Below, piece after piece: positions 33,606 through 44,207 of a stretch of 54,263 bases of DNA. Each line of letters starts with the position of its first letter. The stretch's first letter is position 1. The notes below the pieces were generated by a model. That model was not told where the DNA came from. It was given only the letters and a program-made list of their open reading frames with translations, and made no database searches. The stretch comes from PKWO01 sp036561005. Lineage in GTDB: Bacteria > Pseudomonadota > Gammaproteobacteria > Burkholderiales > Burkholderiaceae_D. The stretch is taken from contig DATBQE010000051.1 of NCBI GenBank assembly GCA_036561005.1, forward strand, positions 1-54,263. Direction: 5' to 3'. A program made the position numbers and the translations under genes.

Positions 33606-35516
33606 ATGGAGCCCACGGATTCCGCCACGCCATTGGAACGAGACCCGGAGACGGAACTGCGCTCGCGCCGCTTTGTCCAGATCGCTGCGTTCACCGAGAC
33701 CGCGCTGGCCATCCGCGCCGCATCGAGCCTGGCAAACCAGGAATGGGCCGTAGCCTGGACCTTGTCCGCCGGACTGGCAATGATATTGGTCTGCCTGGTT
33801 CTCAACCGCCGCGGTATCGCCGGCACGGCAAATGTCCTGCTTCTATCGTCGCTCGTCTTGATGGTTGCCTTCCTGACCTGGATTAGCGAAGGGATCAACG
33901 ATGTGGCGGTGTTGGCATACCCCAGCATACTGATCATGGCCGGCCTGTTATTGAAGCCGCGCCAGTATTTTGCCCTCTTCGCCATGACCATAATCTCGGT
34001 CATGTTTGTCGCCTACGCCGGCCTCGTCGACCTGCATGCCTTCAAACCAAACGGCGCAATCGGAGACCGGCTGACCGATACCGTATTGATCCTCCTCATC
34101 AGCGGCTTCTCGGTATGGTTTCTCACCAGCGACCTGCACCATGTGCTCGAACGCTTGCGCGAGGAAATCGCTCACGTGCATCGATCGCGCGCCAGCCTTG
34201 CCTTCCTGGCCCAGCACGACGCCCTCACGAGCTTACCCAATCGCCTGCTCGGACGGGAGTTGATAGAACAGACCATCGTCAGGGCGCGCCGCAATCACGA
34301 ACGGGTCGCCCTGATGTTCGTAGATCTGGACAACTTCAAGATTGTCAATGACTCGCTGGGACACACCGCCGGTGACGAATTCCTGCGCGAAGTCGCGCAC
34401 CGGCTGTCGCAATCGGTGCGCGCGGCAGACATCGTCAGCCGCCAGGGCGGGGACGAATTTCTTATTGCCCTTACCGAGGTCGGCGATATCACTGCCATTT
34501 CCACAGCCGCCACCAACATCCTGTCGAGCCTGACGGTACCGTTCAATGTCCGCGACATCGAGGTGTCGACTTCCTGCTCCATCGGCATCGCGGTATTTCC
34601 CGACGATGGCGAAGACTTCGAAACCCTGCTCAAGCTGTCCGATATCGGCATGTATCAGGCCAAGGAATCAGGCCGCAATATGTACCGCTTCTATGACGAA
34701 GCAATGAACTCGAACATCTTGCAAAACCTGCACCTGACGTCAAGCCTGCGCCTGGCATTGACTCGGGGGGAGTTCATACTGCACTACCAGCCGGTGGTGG
34801 ACATCGTCACGGGGCGCATGGTCGGCGCAGAAGCATTGATCCGATGGCAGCATCCGGAGCAAGGTCTGGTGCCGCCGGCACAATTCATACCGGCCGCCGA
34901 ACGCTCTGGTTTAATCGTTGAAATCGGCGCCTGGGTGATCAGGGAAGCCTGTATGCAAATGCGTGCGTGGCAGGACATGGGGGCGCCAAATTTCGTCCTT
35001 GCAGTCAATCTCTCGCCGGTCCAGTTCAGACGCGGCAATGTCGAAACCATCGTCGCAGAAGCGCTCCAGCTTTCGGGGCTGAATCCGGCCTGTCTCGAAC
35101 TCGAATTGACCGAGTCGACCCTGATTCAAAACGCCGAGGATTTCATCAAGACACTGGCGCAACTGAAGGCGTTGGGAGTAAAGATCTCGATTGACGATTT
35201 TGGTACGGGCTATTCGAATCTTTCCTATCTACAACGATTTGAGGTAGACAAGCTGAAAATCGATCAATCTTTCGTTCGGCGTCTAGGTGGCAACAAACAA
35301 GACCGGGCGATCGTCAACGCCATCATCCAGATGGCCAAGAGCCTCAACCTGGCGACGACCGCCGAAGGCATAGAAGATGAGACCATGCGCAGCGAGCTCA
35401 TCGAACTCGGTTGCGATCAGGGTCAGGGCTATCTGTTCGCCAAACCGCAATCGGCACCCCAATTCGAGGCATTGATACAATTGCAGAGCGGACAGAAGCA
35501 AACGCAAATGCAATAG
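33606..35516 (+). CDS. GGDEF-EAL cyclic-di-GMP enzyme with membrane sensor
   Basis: A 636-residue protein. About five membrane helices (residues 35-180, MASE-like) precede a GGDEF domain (active site GGDEF at 281-285, I-site RAAD at 272-275, correctly spaced) and an EAL domain. The EAL domain has the EAL triad at 409-411 and later SIDDFGTGYSNLSYL and KIDQSFVR motifs. Both catalytic sets look intact, so it may make or degrade cyclic di-GMP depending on its signal. The only upstream start is ATG 33606, with a poor ribosome binding site, so translation may be weak. It is the second cyclic-di-GMP enzyme in this window. Confidence 0.93.
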   Translation: MEPTDSATPLERDPETELRSRRFVQIAAFTETALAIRAASSLANQEWAVAWTLSAGLAMILVCLVLNRRGIAGTANVLLLSSLVLMVAFLTWISEGINDVAVLAYPSILIMAGLLLKPRQYFALFAMTIISVMFVAYAGLVDLHAFKPNGAIGDRLTDTVLILLISGFSVWFLTSDLHHVLERLREEIAHVHRSRASLAFLAQHDALTSLPNRLLGRELIEQTIVRARRNHERVALMFVDLDNFKIVNDSLGHTAGDEFLREVAHRLSQSVRAADIVSRQGGDEFLIALTEVGDITAISTAATNILSSLTVPFNVRDIEVSTSCSIGIAVFPDDGEDFETLLKLSDIGMYQAKESGRNMYRFYDEAMNSNILQNLHLTSSLRLALTRGEFILHYQPVVDIVTGRMVGAEALIRWQHPEQGLVPPAQFIPAAERSGLIVEIGAWVIREACMQMRAWQDMGAPNFVLAVNLSPVQFRRGNVETIVAEALQLSGLNPACLELELTESTLIQNAEDFIKTLAQLKALGVKISIDDFGTGYSNLSYLQRFEVDKLKIDQSFVRRLGGNKQDRAIVNAIIQMAKSLNLATTAEGIEDETMRSELIELGCDQGQGYLFAKPQSAPQFEALIQLQSGQKQTQMQ

Positions 35517-35539
35517 TGAGCCTGCGTTTCGGCGCGAGC

Positions 35540-35758
35540 CTACTGAGGGCTGCCTTCCTTGCGGCAGCGCGAGTCCTGATAAGGGCCCTGGAACTTTTCC
35601 CACACATCGCCGGGAGAATTTTGCGCGCAGAGTATGGTCCTGTCGACGCGGTTTCTCCAGCGATACCAGGGCGCCGCGGCAGAGTAGGCGGCGACGCAAG
35701 TGAGCAGCGCCGCCGACAGGAGCAGGATTCTGGCCCTGGGAAGATTTCGCCCGGTCAT
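35540..35758 (-). CDS. small exported cysteine protein coupled to HDOD gene
   Basis: A 72-residue protein with a signal peptide (ILLLSAALLTCVAAYSAA) and a short mature part (WYRWRNRVDRTILCAQNSPGDVW, then GPYQDSRC) with two cysteines that may form a disulphide. The ATG overlaps the HDOD stop by 4 bases (ATGA) and AAGGAAAAG lies just upstream inside the HDOD gene, so it is translationally coupled. Similar small exported proteins with a W-x-x-W/R start and an SPGxxW segment occur in betaproteobacteria (recalled). Function is unknown. Confidence 0.72.
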   Translation of the reverse strand: MTGRNLPRARILLLSAALLTCVAAYSAAAPWYRWRNRVDRTILCAQNSPGDVWEKFQGPYQDSRCRKEGSPQ

Positions 35759-36579
35759 TGCTTTTCCTTTTGTCCGAGCCAGGACATTAATTCGTCATGG
35801 CTGATAGTCAATAATTTCTCAATTGCCCGATAGTCGTCCGGCAGGGCCGGATCGTCCCATCCCGTGGCGGAATGGCGCGCCAGGTCGACCGCGAGTTTGA
35901 CATTCTGGATGCGTGAATTCTCCGCATGCGCGTCGTCCATCAACTGCAACAGCAGTTCCGGCAGTTTCCAGTGCGCACACAGGGCCAACTGCAAATCAAG
36001 CAAATGAAAACCGAGAACGGCTTCCTGTGCAGCGACACTACGCATGGTCGGGTTGGCTTTTTGCAAGTCCTGAATTTCCAGCGCTTTCGTGGGCGCGAAA
36101 CACAATAGCACCAGTTCGGCCACGTCGTGCAGCAAGGCGGCGATTGCCACCTCCTCGGCCCGCTTGTCATAGCGCCACGTGGCCCAATTGAATGCATAAC
36201 GCGACGCACGTTGGGCGCGCCGGATCAACTGGATCAAACGCAATTGGGCCTTGGGGAAAGGTTTGAGCACGTCTTCCATCACGGCCAGTTTTTCGAAATG
36301 CCGAAAGAACGGGTTGATTCCCAGCATGATGATGGCATTGCCAACCGTCGTGATTTCCTGCAGTTGACGCGTGCCGTGGAATGGACGGATGTAGGCAAGC
36401 ACGCGCAAAGTCATCAGGGGATCTAGCAGGACGAACGTCGAAATTTCGCGCGCATTGATCCAATCGATCTTTTCATGCGCCTGCACCATGCTGCGAAAAG
36501 TCTGGCGCAGGACCGGCACATCGTGCTCGCCGAGTACCTTGACCCATTCCTGAACCTTGCTTTGCGCTTCTTCTGCCAT
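35755..36579 (-). CDS. HDOD-domain signalling protein (second copy)
   Basis: A 274-residue cytoplasmic HDOD protein. Visible features: PVLRQTFRSMVQAHEK near the N-terminus, LLDPLMTLRVLAYI, ITTVGNAIIMLGINPFF and AALLHDVAELVLL. Here the HD pair is followed by VAE rather than the VGK of the other copy. It is only distantly similar to the gene at 27847-28707, so they are old paralogues rather than a recent duplication. AAGGA lies upstream of the ATG. It overlaps a small exported protein gene, an unusual pairing. A protein-interaction role in signalling is likely. Confidence 0.87.
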   Translation of the reverse strand: MAEEAQSKVQEWVKVLGEHDVPVLRQTFRSMVQAHEKIDWINAREISTFVLLDPLMTLRVLAYIRPFHGTRQLQEITTVGNAIIMLGINPFFRHFEKLAVMEDVLKPFPKAQLRLIQLIRRAQRASRYAFNWATWRYDKRAEEVAIAALLHDVAELVLLCFAPTKALEIQDLQKANPTMRSVAAQEAVLGFHLLDLQLALCAHWKLPELLLQLMDDAHAENSRIQNVKLAVDLARHSATGWDDPALPDDYRAIEKLLTISHDELMSWLGQKEKQ

Positions 36580-36618
36580 GAGAATCCTTGCAGTATCGGG
36601 GCCTGCTACGGACCGGAA

Positions 36619-36921
36619 CTAGGCAACTCGGGTCGGCACCGTCGCCATGTCGCCCACGACGGTGGTCCATTGGCGCACTTGCCAATCAGTCACCAAACCA
36701 TGCCTGACGTAGGGATCTTCCTTGGCGAATCGCTCGGCAGCTTCAGGTGTATCGCCCTGGAAAAGCAATATTGCCTGGTCCACCGGTTCGGACAATGGTC
36801 CGGCCAGAACCAGCTCGCCCTTTTCCTTCGCGCGCCACGCTAATTCCAGGTGCGCCGCCCGATATTCGGACCTGCGTTCGAGATAATCATCAGCCAAATC
36901 GTAAAACAGCAAGAAATGCAT
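36619..36921 (-). CDS. YciI-family protein
   Basis: A 100-residue dimeric alpha-beta barrel protein: MHFLLFYDLADDYLERRSEYR, then a helix, GELVLAGPLSEPVDQAILLF, and DPYVRHGLVTDWQVRQW. The His/Asp positions of the putative YciI active site are visible (Asp8, and His in RAAHLELA). The family is small and mostly uncharacterised. A strong GGAGGA lies 5 bases before the ATG. It lies upstream of the HDOD gene on the same strand (39 bases) and may be co-transcribed. Confidence 0.88.
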   Translation of the reverse strand: MHFLLFYDLADDYLERRSEYRAAHLELAWRAKEKGELVLAGPLSEPVDQAILLFQGDTPEAAERFAKEDPYVRHGLVTDWQVRQWTTVVGDMATVPTRVA

Positions 36922-37179
36922 TTGGTCCTCCGTTGCACGTCAAAATCAATGAAAATTGCCGGCAAAACCATGTACGGCCGCATATTCGGTCAATCCTGGG
37001 CACGCGCCGGGCAAAATTTCGGCTCGCAGTGATGACAATCATATGACTTTTTCCCGCATTTCACCTTTGCAGGTATGATTCCTGCGTGCGAGCCAGTTTA
37101 TGTTCCGTTTGAAGAACGCCGATCAAACCAAAACATCAACACGCTCTACGTGGTCATTCATCGACGAAAGGCATTATTC

Positions 37180-40100
37180 ATGGCAATCCGCATCGCGCTG
37201 CATCACAAGACCAGTTATCACTATGATCGTCTGGTCGGACTGTCGCCGCATGAAGTGCGCTTGCGCCCGACGCCGCACGCCCGCACGCCCATCTTATCCT
37301 ATTCGCTATCGATCAAGCCAAAGCAACATTTCATCAACTGGCAGCAAGATCCCTACGGCAACTATATCGCACGACTGGTATTTCCTGAAAAAACGACGGA
37401 GCTGGAGATAACTGTCGATCTGGTGGCCGACATGACGGTCATCAATCCATTCGATTTCTTCATCGAGCAATATGCCGATAAATTTCCGTTCAAGTATGCC
37501 GAGCAGCTTCTCGCCGAACTGAGTCCCTATCTGCAAGTCGAGAAACCCGGCACCTTGCAACAGAAATGGCTTGATGACGCCAGGACGGAAATTCTGACCA
37601 AGGACCTGCTGACCATCGATTTCCTGGTCGCCCTGAATCAACGCCTGCAAAAAGACATCGGCTACCTCGTGCGCATGGAACCCGGCGTGCAAACGCCGGA
37701 AGACACGCTGAAAAAAGCGTCCGGCTCGTGCCGCGACAGCAGTTGGCTACTGGTGCATATTTTGCGCCATTTTGGGCTGGCGGCGCGCTTTGTATCGGGC
37801 TACCTGATCCAGTTGACCGCCGACCAGAAGTCGCTTGACGGCCCGAGCGGACCGGAAGCGGACTTTACCGATTTGCACGCCTGGGCGGAAGTCTACATAC
37901 CCGGCGCAGGGTGGATCGGTTTGGACCCGACCTCCGGCATGCTGGCCGGAGAGGGCCATATTCCGCTGGCCTGCACCGCCATGCCTTCGTCGGCTGCACC
38001 GGTCTCCGGTCTGTCCGACGAAGCCAAGGTTGAATTTTCGCATGAGATGAAAGTCACGCGCATCCATGAAGACCCGCGCGTCACCAAACCCTATAGCGAA
38101 TCGGATTGGCTCGCCATCGATGCGCTCGGTCACCTGGTTGATGCCGATTTGCACAAGCTCGACGTGCGCCTGACGCAGGGCGGCGAGCCGACCTTTGTCT
38201 CGATCGACGACATGGATGGCGCAGAATGGAATACCGTGGCGCACGGCGACAAGAAGCGCGAGTTGGCGCAACAGCTTACCTTGCGGCTCAAACGCCACTT
38301 TGCGCCCGGCGGCCTGCTGCATTACGGTCAGGGCAAATGGTATCCCGGCGAGCCTCTTCCGCGTTGGGCGTTCAACATCTATTGGCGCGTCGACGGTCAG
38401 CCGATGTGGCGCAATCCAGACCTGTTTGCCGTTGAAGGCGAGAATGACGGCTACGGACCGGCCGTCGCCGAGCGTTTCGCCAGCGAGCTTGAGCGCGCAT
38501 TGGGGCTGCCTGACGCGAGCATGATCCCGGCATTTGAAGACGTCTGGTTGCTGGCACAGGCTGAGCAACGTCTGCCTATCAATATCGACCCGCTCAAGGC
38601 GAATCTCAAGGATAGCGAAGAACGGCGCCGACTCGCAAGATTGCTGGAAAAAGGCGTCGGCGCAGTGGCCGGCTATGCGCTACCGCTGCGCGCCCTGGAG
38701 CATACTGCACTCACCAGGCACACCAAGTGGCAAACCTGCCGCTGGCCGATCCGGCGCGAACGTCTCTACCTGATCGAGGGCGACTCACCGATGGGCCTGC
38801 GCCTGCCGCTGGCCAGCCTGCCATGGGTTGACCCTGCGCAACGCGTTCAGGAATTCGAACTTGATACGTTTGCCCCGCGTCCGCCACTTGCAGCCGTAAC
38901 CGCAGCTGGCAACGCCGCTGCCGGCAAGGCGCCTATCATGCCGCCATTGGCCACCGCGCCGGTCAAGCCGACCAAAACGGATACCAACGACGTCATTCAC
39001 ACTGCGCTGTGCGTCGAAGTAAGAAATGGCCGCCTGCACGTTTTCATGCCGCCCTTGAAGCGCATCGAAGACTATCTCGACCTGCTCAACCTGATCGAAG
39101 ATTGCGCCGCAAAACTCAAGCTGCGTTTGTGGATAGAAGGTTACACGCCGCCGCGCGATGCGCGCGTCAAGCTGCTCAGCGTCACGCCCGATCCCGGTGT
39201 CATCGAAGTCAACGTCCACCCTGCGGGCAGTTGGAAAGAACTGGTCCATACGACGACAACTCTGTACGAGGAAGCACGGCAAACGCGCCTCGGCACCGAG
39301 AAATTCATGTTCGACGGGCGTCATACCGGCACAGGGGGTGGCAATCATGCCACGCTCGGCGGAGCCACACCGGCCGACAGCCCCATGTTGCGACGCCCCG
39401 ACGTTTTGCGCAGCCTGATCACGTATTGGCAAAATCACCCTGCCCTGTCTTACCTGTTTTCCGGCACCTTCATCGGCCCGACCAGTCAGGCGCCGCGCGT
39501 CGACGAAGCGCGCGACGACAATCTCTACGAACTGGCGATTGCCTTCCAGCAGATGGAAAAAGTGTTGCCGGACGCCGCTGAGAGCGAGCGCCCCTGGCTG
39601 GTGGACCGCCTGCTGCGCAACCTCCTCGTTGATCTGACCGGCAATACCCACCGTTCCGAATTCTCGATTGACAAACTGTATTCGCCGGATGGGCCGACCG
39701 GCCGCCTTGGCCTGGTGGAATTCCGCGCCTTCGAAATGCCGCCGCACGCGCGTATGAGCCTGGTACAAATGCTGTTGTTGCGGGCCCTGGTAGCGCGCTT
39801 CTGGCGCAATCCATACCAAGGCAAGCTGGTGCACTGGGGCACCGGCTTGCATGACCGCTGGATGCTGCCGCATTTCGTGGCGCAAGACATACGCGACGTG
39901 GTGCAGGATCTGCGCAACCATGGTTACGCTTTCGAGCAGCACTGGTTCGATCCCTTCGTCGAATTCCGCTTTCCTCGTTATGGCACCGTGGCCTATGAAG
40001 GCGTCGAACTGGAGTTGCGTCAGGCAATCGAGCCATGGAACGTGCTCGGCGAGGAAATGGGTAGCGGCGGCACGGCACGCTATGTCGACTCCTCGGTCGA

Positions 40101-40518
40101 GCGCATGCAATTGCGTGTGCGCGGCCTGACCGACACCCGCCATGTCGTCACTTGCAACGGCCGCCGTCTGCCCTTGCACCCGACCGGCATCCCCGGCGAA
40201 TATGTGGCCGGCGTGCGCTTCCGCGCCTGGAGTCCGTGGTCGGCACTGCACCCGACCATCAAGGTCCATAGTCCGCTGCGCTTCGACCTGGTCGACACCT
40301 GGAGCGGACGCGCAATTGGCGGCTGCACCTACCACGTGTACCACCCGGGAGGCCGCAACGAGGTCGGGGCGCCGGTCAACGCCAACGCCGCCGAAGCGCG
40401 CCGTTTCGCCCGCTTCTGGGAGCATGGTCATACGCCCGGAGCCATGACGGTCAGGGACGAAGGCCTAAACCCGAGCTTCCCGTTCACGCTCGACATGCGG
40501 TGGCTGGCCGACGAATAA
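37180..40518 (+). CDS. large transglutaminase-like protein with DUF2126 domain
   Basis: A 1112-residue cytoplasmic protein. The N-terminal module (about 1-280) has a transglutaminase N-domain (IALHHKTSYHYDR) and a complete papain-like triad: Cys184 in SGSCRDSSW, His233 in LHAWAEVY and Asp249 in GLDPTSG. The rest (about 330-1110) is the DUF2126 domain with RLTQGGEPTFVS, HYGQGKWYPGEPLPRW, then a long second half ending SFPFTLDMRW. Proteins of this layout accompany ATP-grasp/alpha-E genes in many bacteria and have been predicted to act on isopeptide bonds. GAAAGG upstream of ATG 37180 sets the start. The ATP-grasp gene follows after 81 bases. Confidence 0.92.
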   Translation: MAIRIALHHKTSYHYDRLVGLSPHEVRLRPTPHARTPILSYSLSIKPKQHFINWQQDPYGNYIARLVFPEKTTELEITVDLVADMTVINPFDFFIEQYADKFPFKYAEQLLAELSPYLQVEKPGTLQQKWLDDARTEILTKDLLTIDFLVALNQRLQKDIGYLVRMEPGVQTPEDTLKKASGSCRDSSWLLVHILRHFGLAARFVSGYLIQLTADQKSLDGPSGPEADFTDLHAWAEVYIPGAGWIGLDPTSGMLAGEGHIPLACTAMPSSAAPVSGLSDEAKVEFSHEMKVTRIHEDPRVTKPYSESDWLAIDALGHLVDADLHKLDVRLTQGGEPTFVSIDDMDGAEWNTVAHGDKKRELAQQLTLRLKRHFAPGGLLHYGQGKWYPGEPLPRWAFNIYWRVDGQPMWRNPDLFAVEGENDGYGPAVAERFASELERALGLPDASMIPAFEDVWLLAQAEQRLPINIDPLKANLKDSEERRRLARLLEKGVGAVAGYALPLRALEHTALTRHTKWQTCRWPIRRERLYLIEGDSPMGLRLPLASLPWVDPAQRVQEFELDTFAPRPPLAAVTAAGNAAAGKAPIMPPLATAPVKPTKTDTNDVIHTALCVEVRNGRLHVFMPPLKRIEDYLDLLNLIEDCAAKLKLRLWIEGYTPPRDARVKLLSVTPDPGVIEVNVHPAGSWKELVHTTTTLYEEARQTRLGTEKFMFDGRHTGTGGGNHATLGGATPADSPMLRRPDVLRSLITYWQNHPALSYLFSGTFIGPTSQAPRVDEARDDNLYELAIAFQQMEKVLPDAAESERPWLVDRLLRNLLVDLTGNTHRSEFSIDKLYSPDGPTGRLGLVEFRAFEMPPHARMSLVQMLLLRALVARFWRNPYQGKLVHWGTGLHDRWMLPHFVAQDIRDVVQDLRNHGYAFEQHWFDPFVEFRFPRYGTVAYEGVELELRQAIEPWNVLGEEMGSGGTARYVDSSVERMQLRVRGLTDTRHVVTCNGRRLPLHPTGIPGEYVAGVRFRAWSPWSALHPTIKVHSPLRFDLVDTWSGRAIGGCTYHVYHPGGRNEVGAPVNANAAEARRFARFWEHGHTPGAMTVRDEGLNPSFPFTLDMRWLADE

Positions 40519-40599
40519 TAAATAATGTGGCTGAATTATTACCGAACTTAGGGACGCTCTGGCATCATTGATATCTTGAACCCGCTTCACTAGCATCTG

Positions 40600-43175
40600 A
40601 TGCAAAACCCTTTGTTAGATAAATATCCACAAGCCGACGACTGCTACGACGAAATGTTCGATGCATCGGGCCAGCCGCGCGCGCACTGGCGCACGGTATT
40701 GGACCATTTGGCCGGCGAACCGCTCGAATTGATGCGCCAGCGCGTCGAATCGGTGCAGCGCCAGGTGCGCGAGAACGGCGTCACGTACAACGTTTATGAC
40801 GATTCCAAGGGAGCATTGCGCCCGTGGGACCTGAACGTCCTGCCACTGGTCTTGCCGCACGAAGAGTGGAGCGTGATCGAAGCCGCAGTGGTGCAACGCG
40901 CCAACCTTCTCAATCGTGTGCTGGCGGACGTTTATGGCGAGCAGAACCTGCTGACTGAAGGCATTCTGCCTGCCGCCCTGGTGCACGGCCATGCGGGTTT
41001 CCTGCGCCCCTGCCACGGCATCAAACATCCCGGCAACATCGCGTTGCACTTTTACGCAGTGGACCTGGCACGTGCGCCGGACGGCACCTGGTGGGTGGTC
41101 AGCGACCGCATGCAGGCGCCATCGGGTGCGGGCTATGCGGTGGAAAACCGGCTGGTAATCTCGCGTGTCTTCCCGGATCTGTTTCGCGACATGCACATCC
41201 AGCGTCTGGCCGGATTTTTCAGCACCATGCGCGACAGCCTCGGGCATTGGGGCCGCCAGAGCGCAGTCAATGCCGAGGTCAACGGCAGCGCGCCGCTGCG
41301 CGAAGATGAGCAGCCGCTGATTGTTTTGCTCACGCCGGGGCCCTACAACGAAACCTACCACGAGCAAACCTTCCTGGCACGCTACCTGGGCTTTCCCTTG
41401 GTCGAAGGCAGCGACCTGACCGTGCGTAACGGCATGGTCTGGCTCAAGACCTTGTCGGGCCTGCAGCAGGTTCACGTCATCGTGCGGCGCGTCGATGACG
41501 ACTACTGCGATCCGCTGGAGTTACGTGCCGACTCGGCACTCGGCGTACCGGGGCTGGTTGAAGCGGTCAGGCGCGGCAACGTACTGGTCACCAATTCGCT
41601 CGGCTCGAACCTGCCTGAATCGGGCGCGTTGCTCGGCTTCCTTCCCGCAATCTGCGAACGCCTGCTCGGTGAAACCTTGAAAATGCCCTCGGTCGGCACC
41701 TGGTGGTGCGGCGAGCCGGCGGCACTGGAACATGCCATCGACAATCTCGATACGCTAATCCTCAAACCCACCTTTCCGCAGTTGCGCCAGTTCCCGGTAT
41801 TCGGACAAGACGTGCAAGGCGCGGAACGCGACGCGCTGATCGCCCGCATGCGTGCCCAGCCCCAGCACTATGTGGCGCAGGAAATAGTACGCCTGTCGCA
41901 GGCGCCGCTGTGGCGTAACGATCCGCTGGGCGGCATCGGCGCTGCGGCGGTCGGCTTGCGCGTGTTTGCCTGTGCCACACCCGAAGGTTATGTCGTCATG
42001 CCCGGCGGCTTGACCCGCACTGCGACAGGCAAGGACGCCCGCGTTATCGCAATGCAACGCGGGGGAGGCAGCAAGGACACCTGGGTGCAGGCTGTCGGCC
42101 GCGTCGACAATGTCAGCCTGCTGCATCGCCCGGCCAGCCGCAGCGGCCTGATACGCGACGACACGCACCTGTCGAGCCGCGTGGCGGAAAACCTCTACTG
42201 GTTTGGCCGCCACATTGAGCGTTGCAACAATATTTGCCGCCTGACGCGCGCCTCGCTCGACTATATGTTCATCAATCCGCTCGAATATCGCAGCAGCGAG
42301 TGGCCCGCTATCCAGTGGCTGTGTACGCGCTTTGACCTGGTGCAGGGCGATCTCGCGTTTCGTATCAAGGCGCAGGGTCAGAAGCAGGGGCAATTGCCGG
42401 GGCTGGAAATCAGCACGCTGGTGAGCGACGAGGAAATGGAAACAGCGCTGCTGCAGAGCATCGTCTCGCATCAAGTCCCGGGGCTGGCAATGCAGCAACA
42501 GCAATTGCATCTTATCGCAGGCCATTTGCGCGAACGTCTGTCGCTCGACAATTGGCGCATGCTCAACCAGATGGCACAGCGTATCGAGGGTGAACAGCCG
42601 GTGCCATCGCCGGCAGAAGCGCTGGCGGCGCTCGATGAAGTTGCGACATTAATGATGGGTCTGGCAGGCTTTGCCACCGACGGCATGACGCGCGACAAGG
42701 GTTGGCGTTTCTTTTCCAGCGGACGCCGCATCGAGCGACTGCAATTCCTCTGCACGGTGCTCGAGCGCGCGCTGCGCATGGAATTCGAAAGCAACCTCGA
42801 CTGGCTGCTGGAATTGTCGGACAGTATCGTGACCTACCGCTCGCGCTACATGTCGCAACCTGAATGGCTGCGCGTCCTCGACCTGCTTCTGCTCGACGAA
42901 AGCAATCCGCGCTCCATCGTTTTTCAGATCAAGGGCTTGCTGAAATATTTGAAGAAGCTTGCCAACAGCTACGGCAGTTTCGGCGAACAGGCACTGGCAC
43001 CGTTGTTGAAGGAACTGCAGGCCATGGCACCCCTTTCCGATCTGTATTGCGGCAATCCACGTCTGATCGACCTGATTGTCCGCATCAACCACGCTTCCTA
43101 CACTCTGTCGGAGCAGATAGGCGTGCGCTTCTTCAGTTACACTGGTAATAATTTGTATGGAACGCGCAAAGCGTC

Positions 43176-43179
<4 letters not shown>
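40600..43179 (+). CDS. fused circularly permuted ATP-grasp and alpha-E protein
   Basis: An 859-residue fusion of two proteins often encoded separately. The N-terminal half (about 1-500) is the circularly permuted type-2 ATP-grasp domain, with VTYNVYDDSKGALRPWDL, SDRMQAPSGAGYAVENRL, VLLTPGPYNETYHEQTFLA and DTLILKPTF. It should ligate an amine to a carboxylate using ATP. The C-terminal half (about 520-850) is the helical alpha-E domain, beginning LSSRVAENLYWFGRHIERC. These pairs have been predicted to make unusual peptide or isopeptide links. The substrate is unknown. The ribosome binding site is weak; the stop overlaps the next ATG by 4 bases. Confidence 0.93.
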
Positions 43180-44204
<1,025 letters not shown>

Positions 44205-44207
44205 CCC

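Noticed and set aside
38785..40431. Long minus-strand open frame (548 codons) opposite the DUF2126 gene
   Set aside because: Same reason; the plus strand encodes an intact conserved protein.
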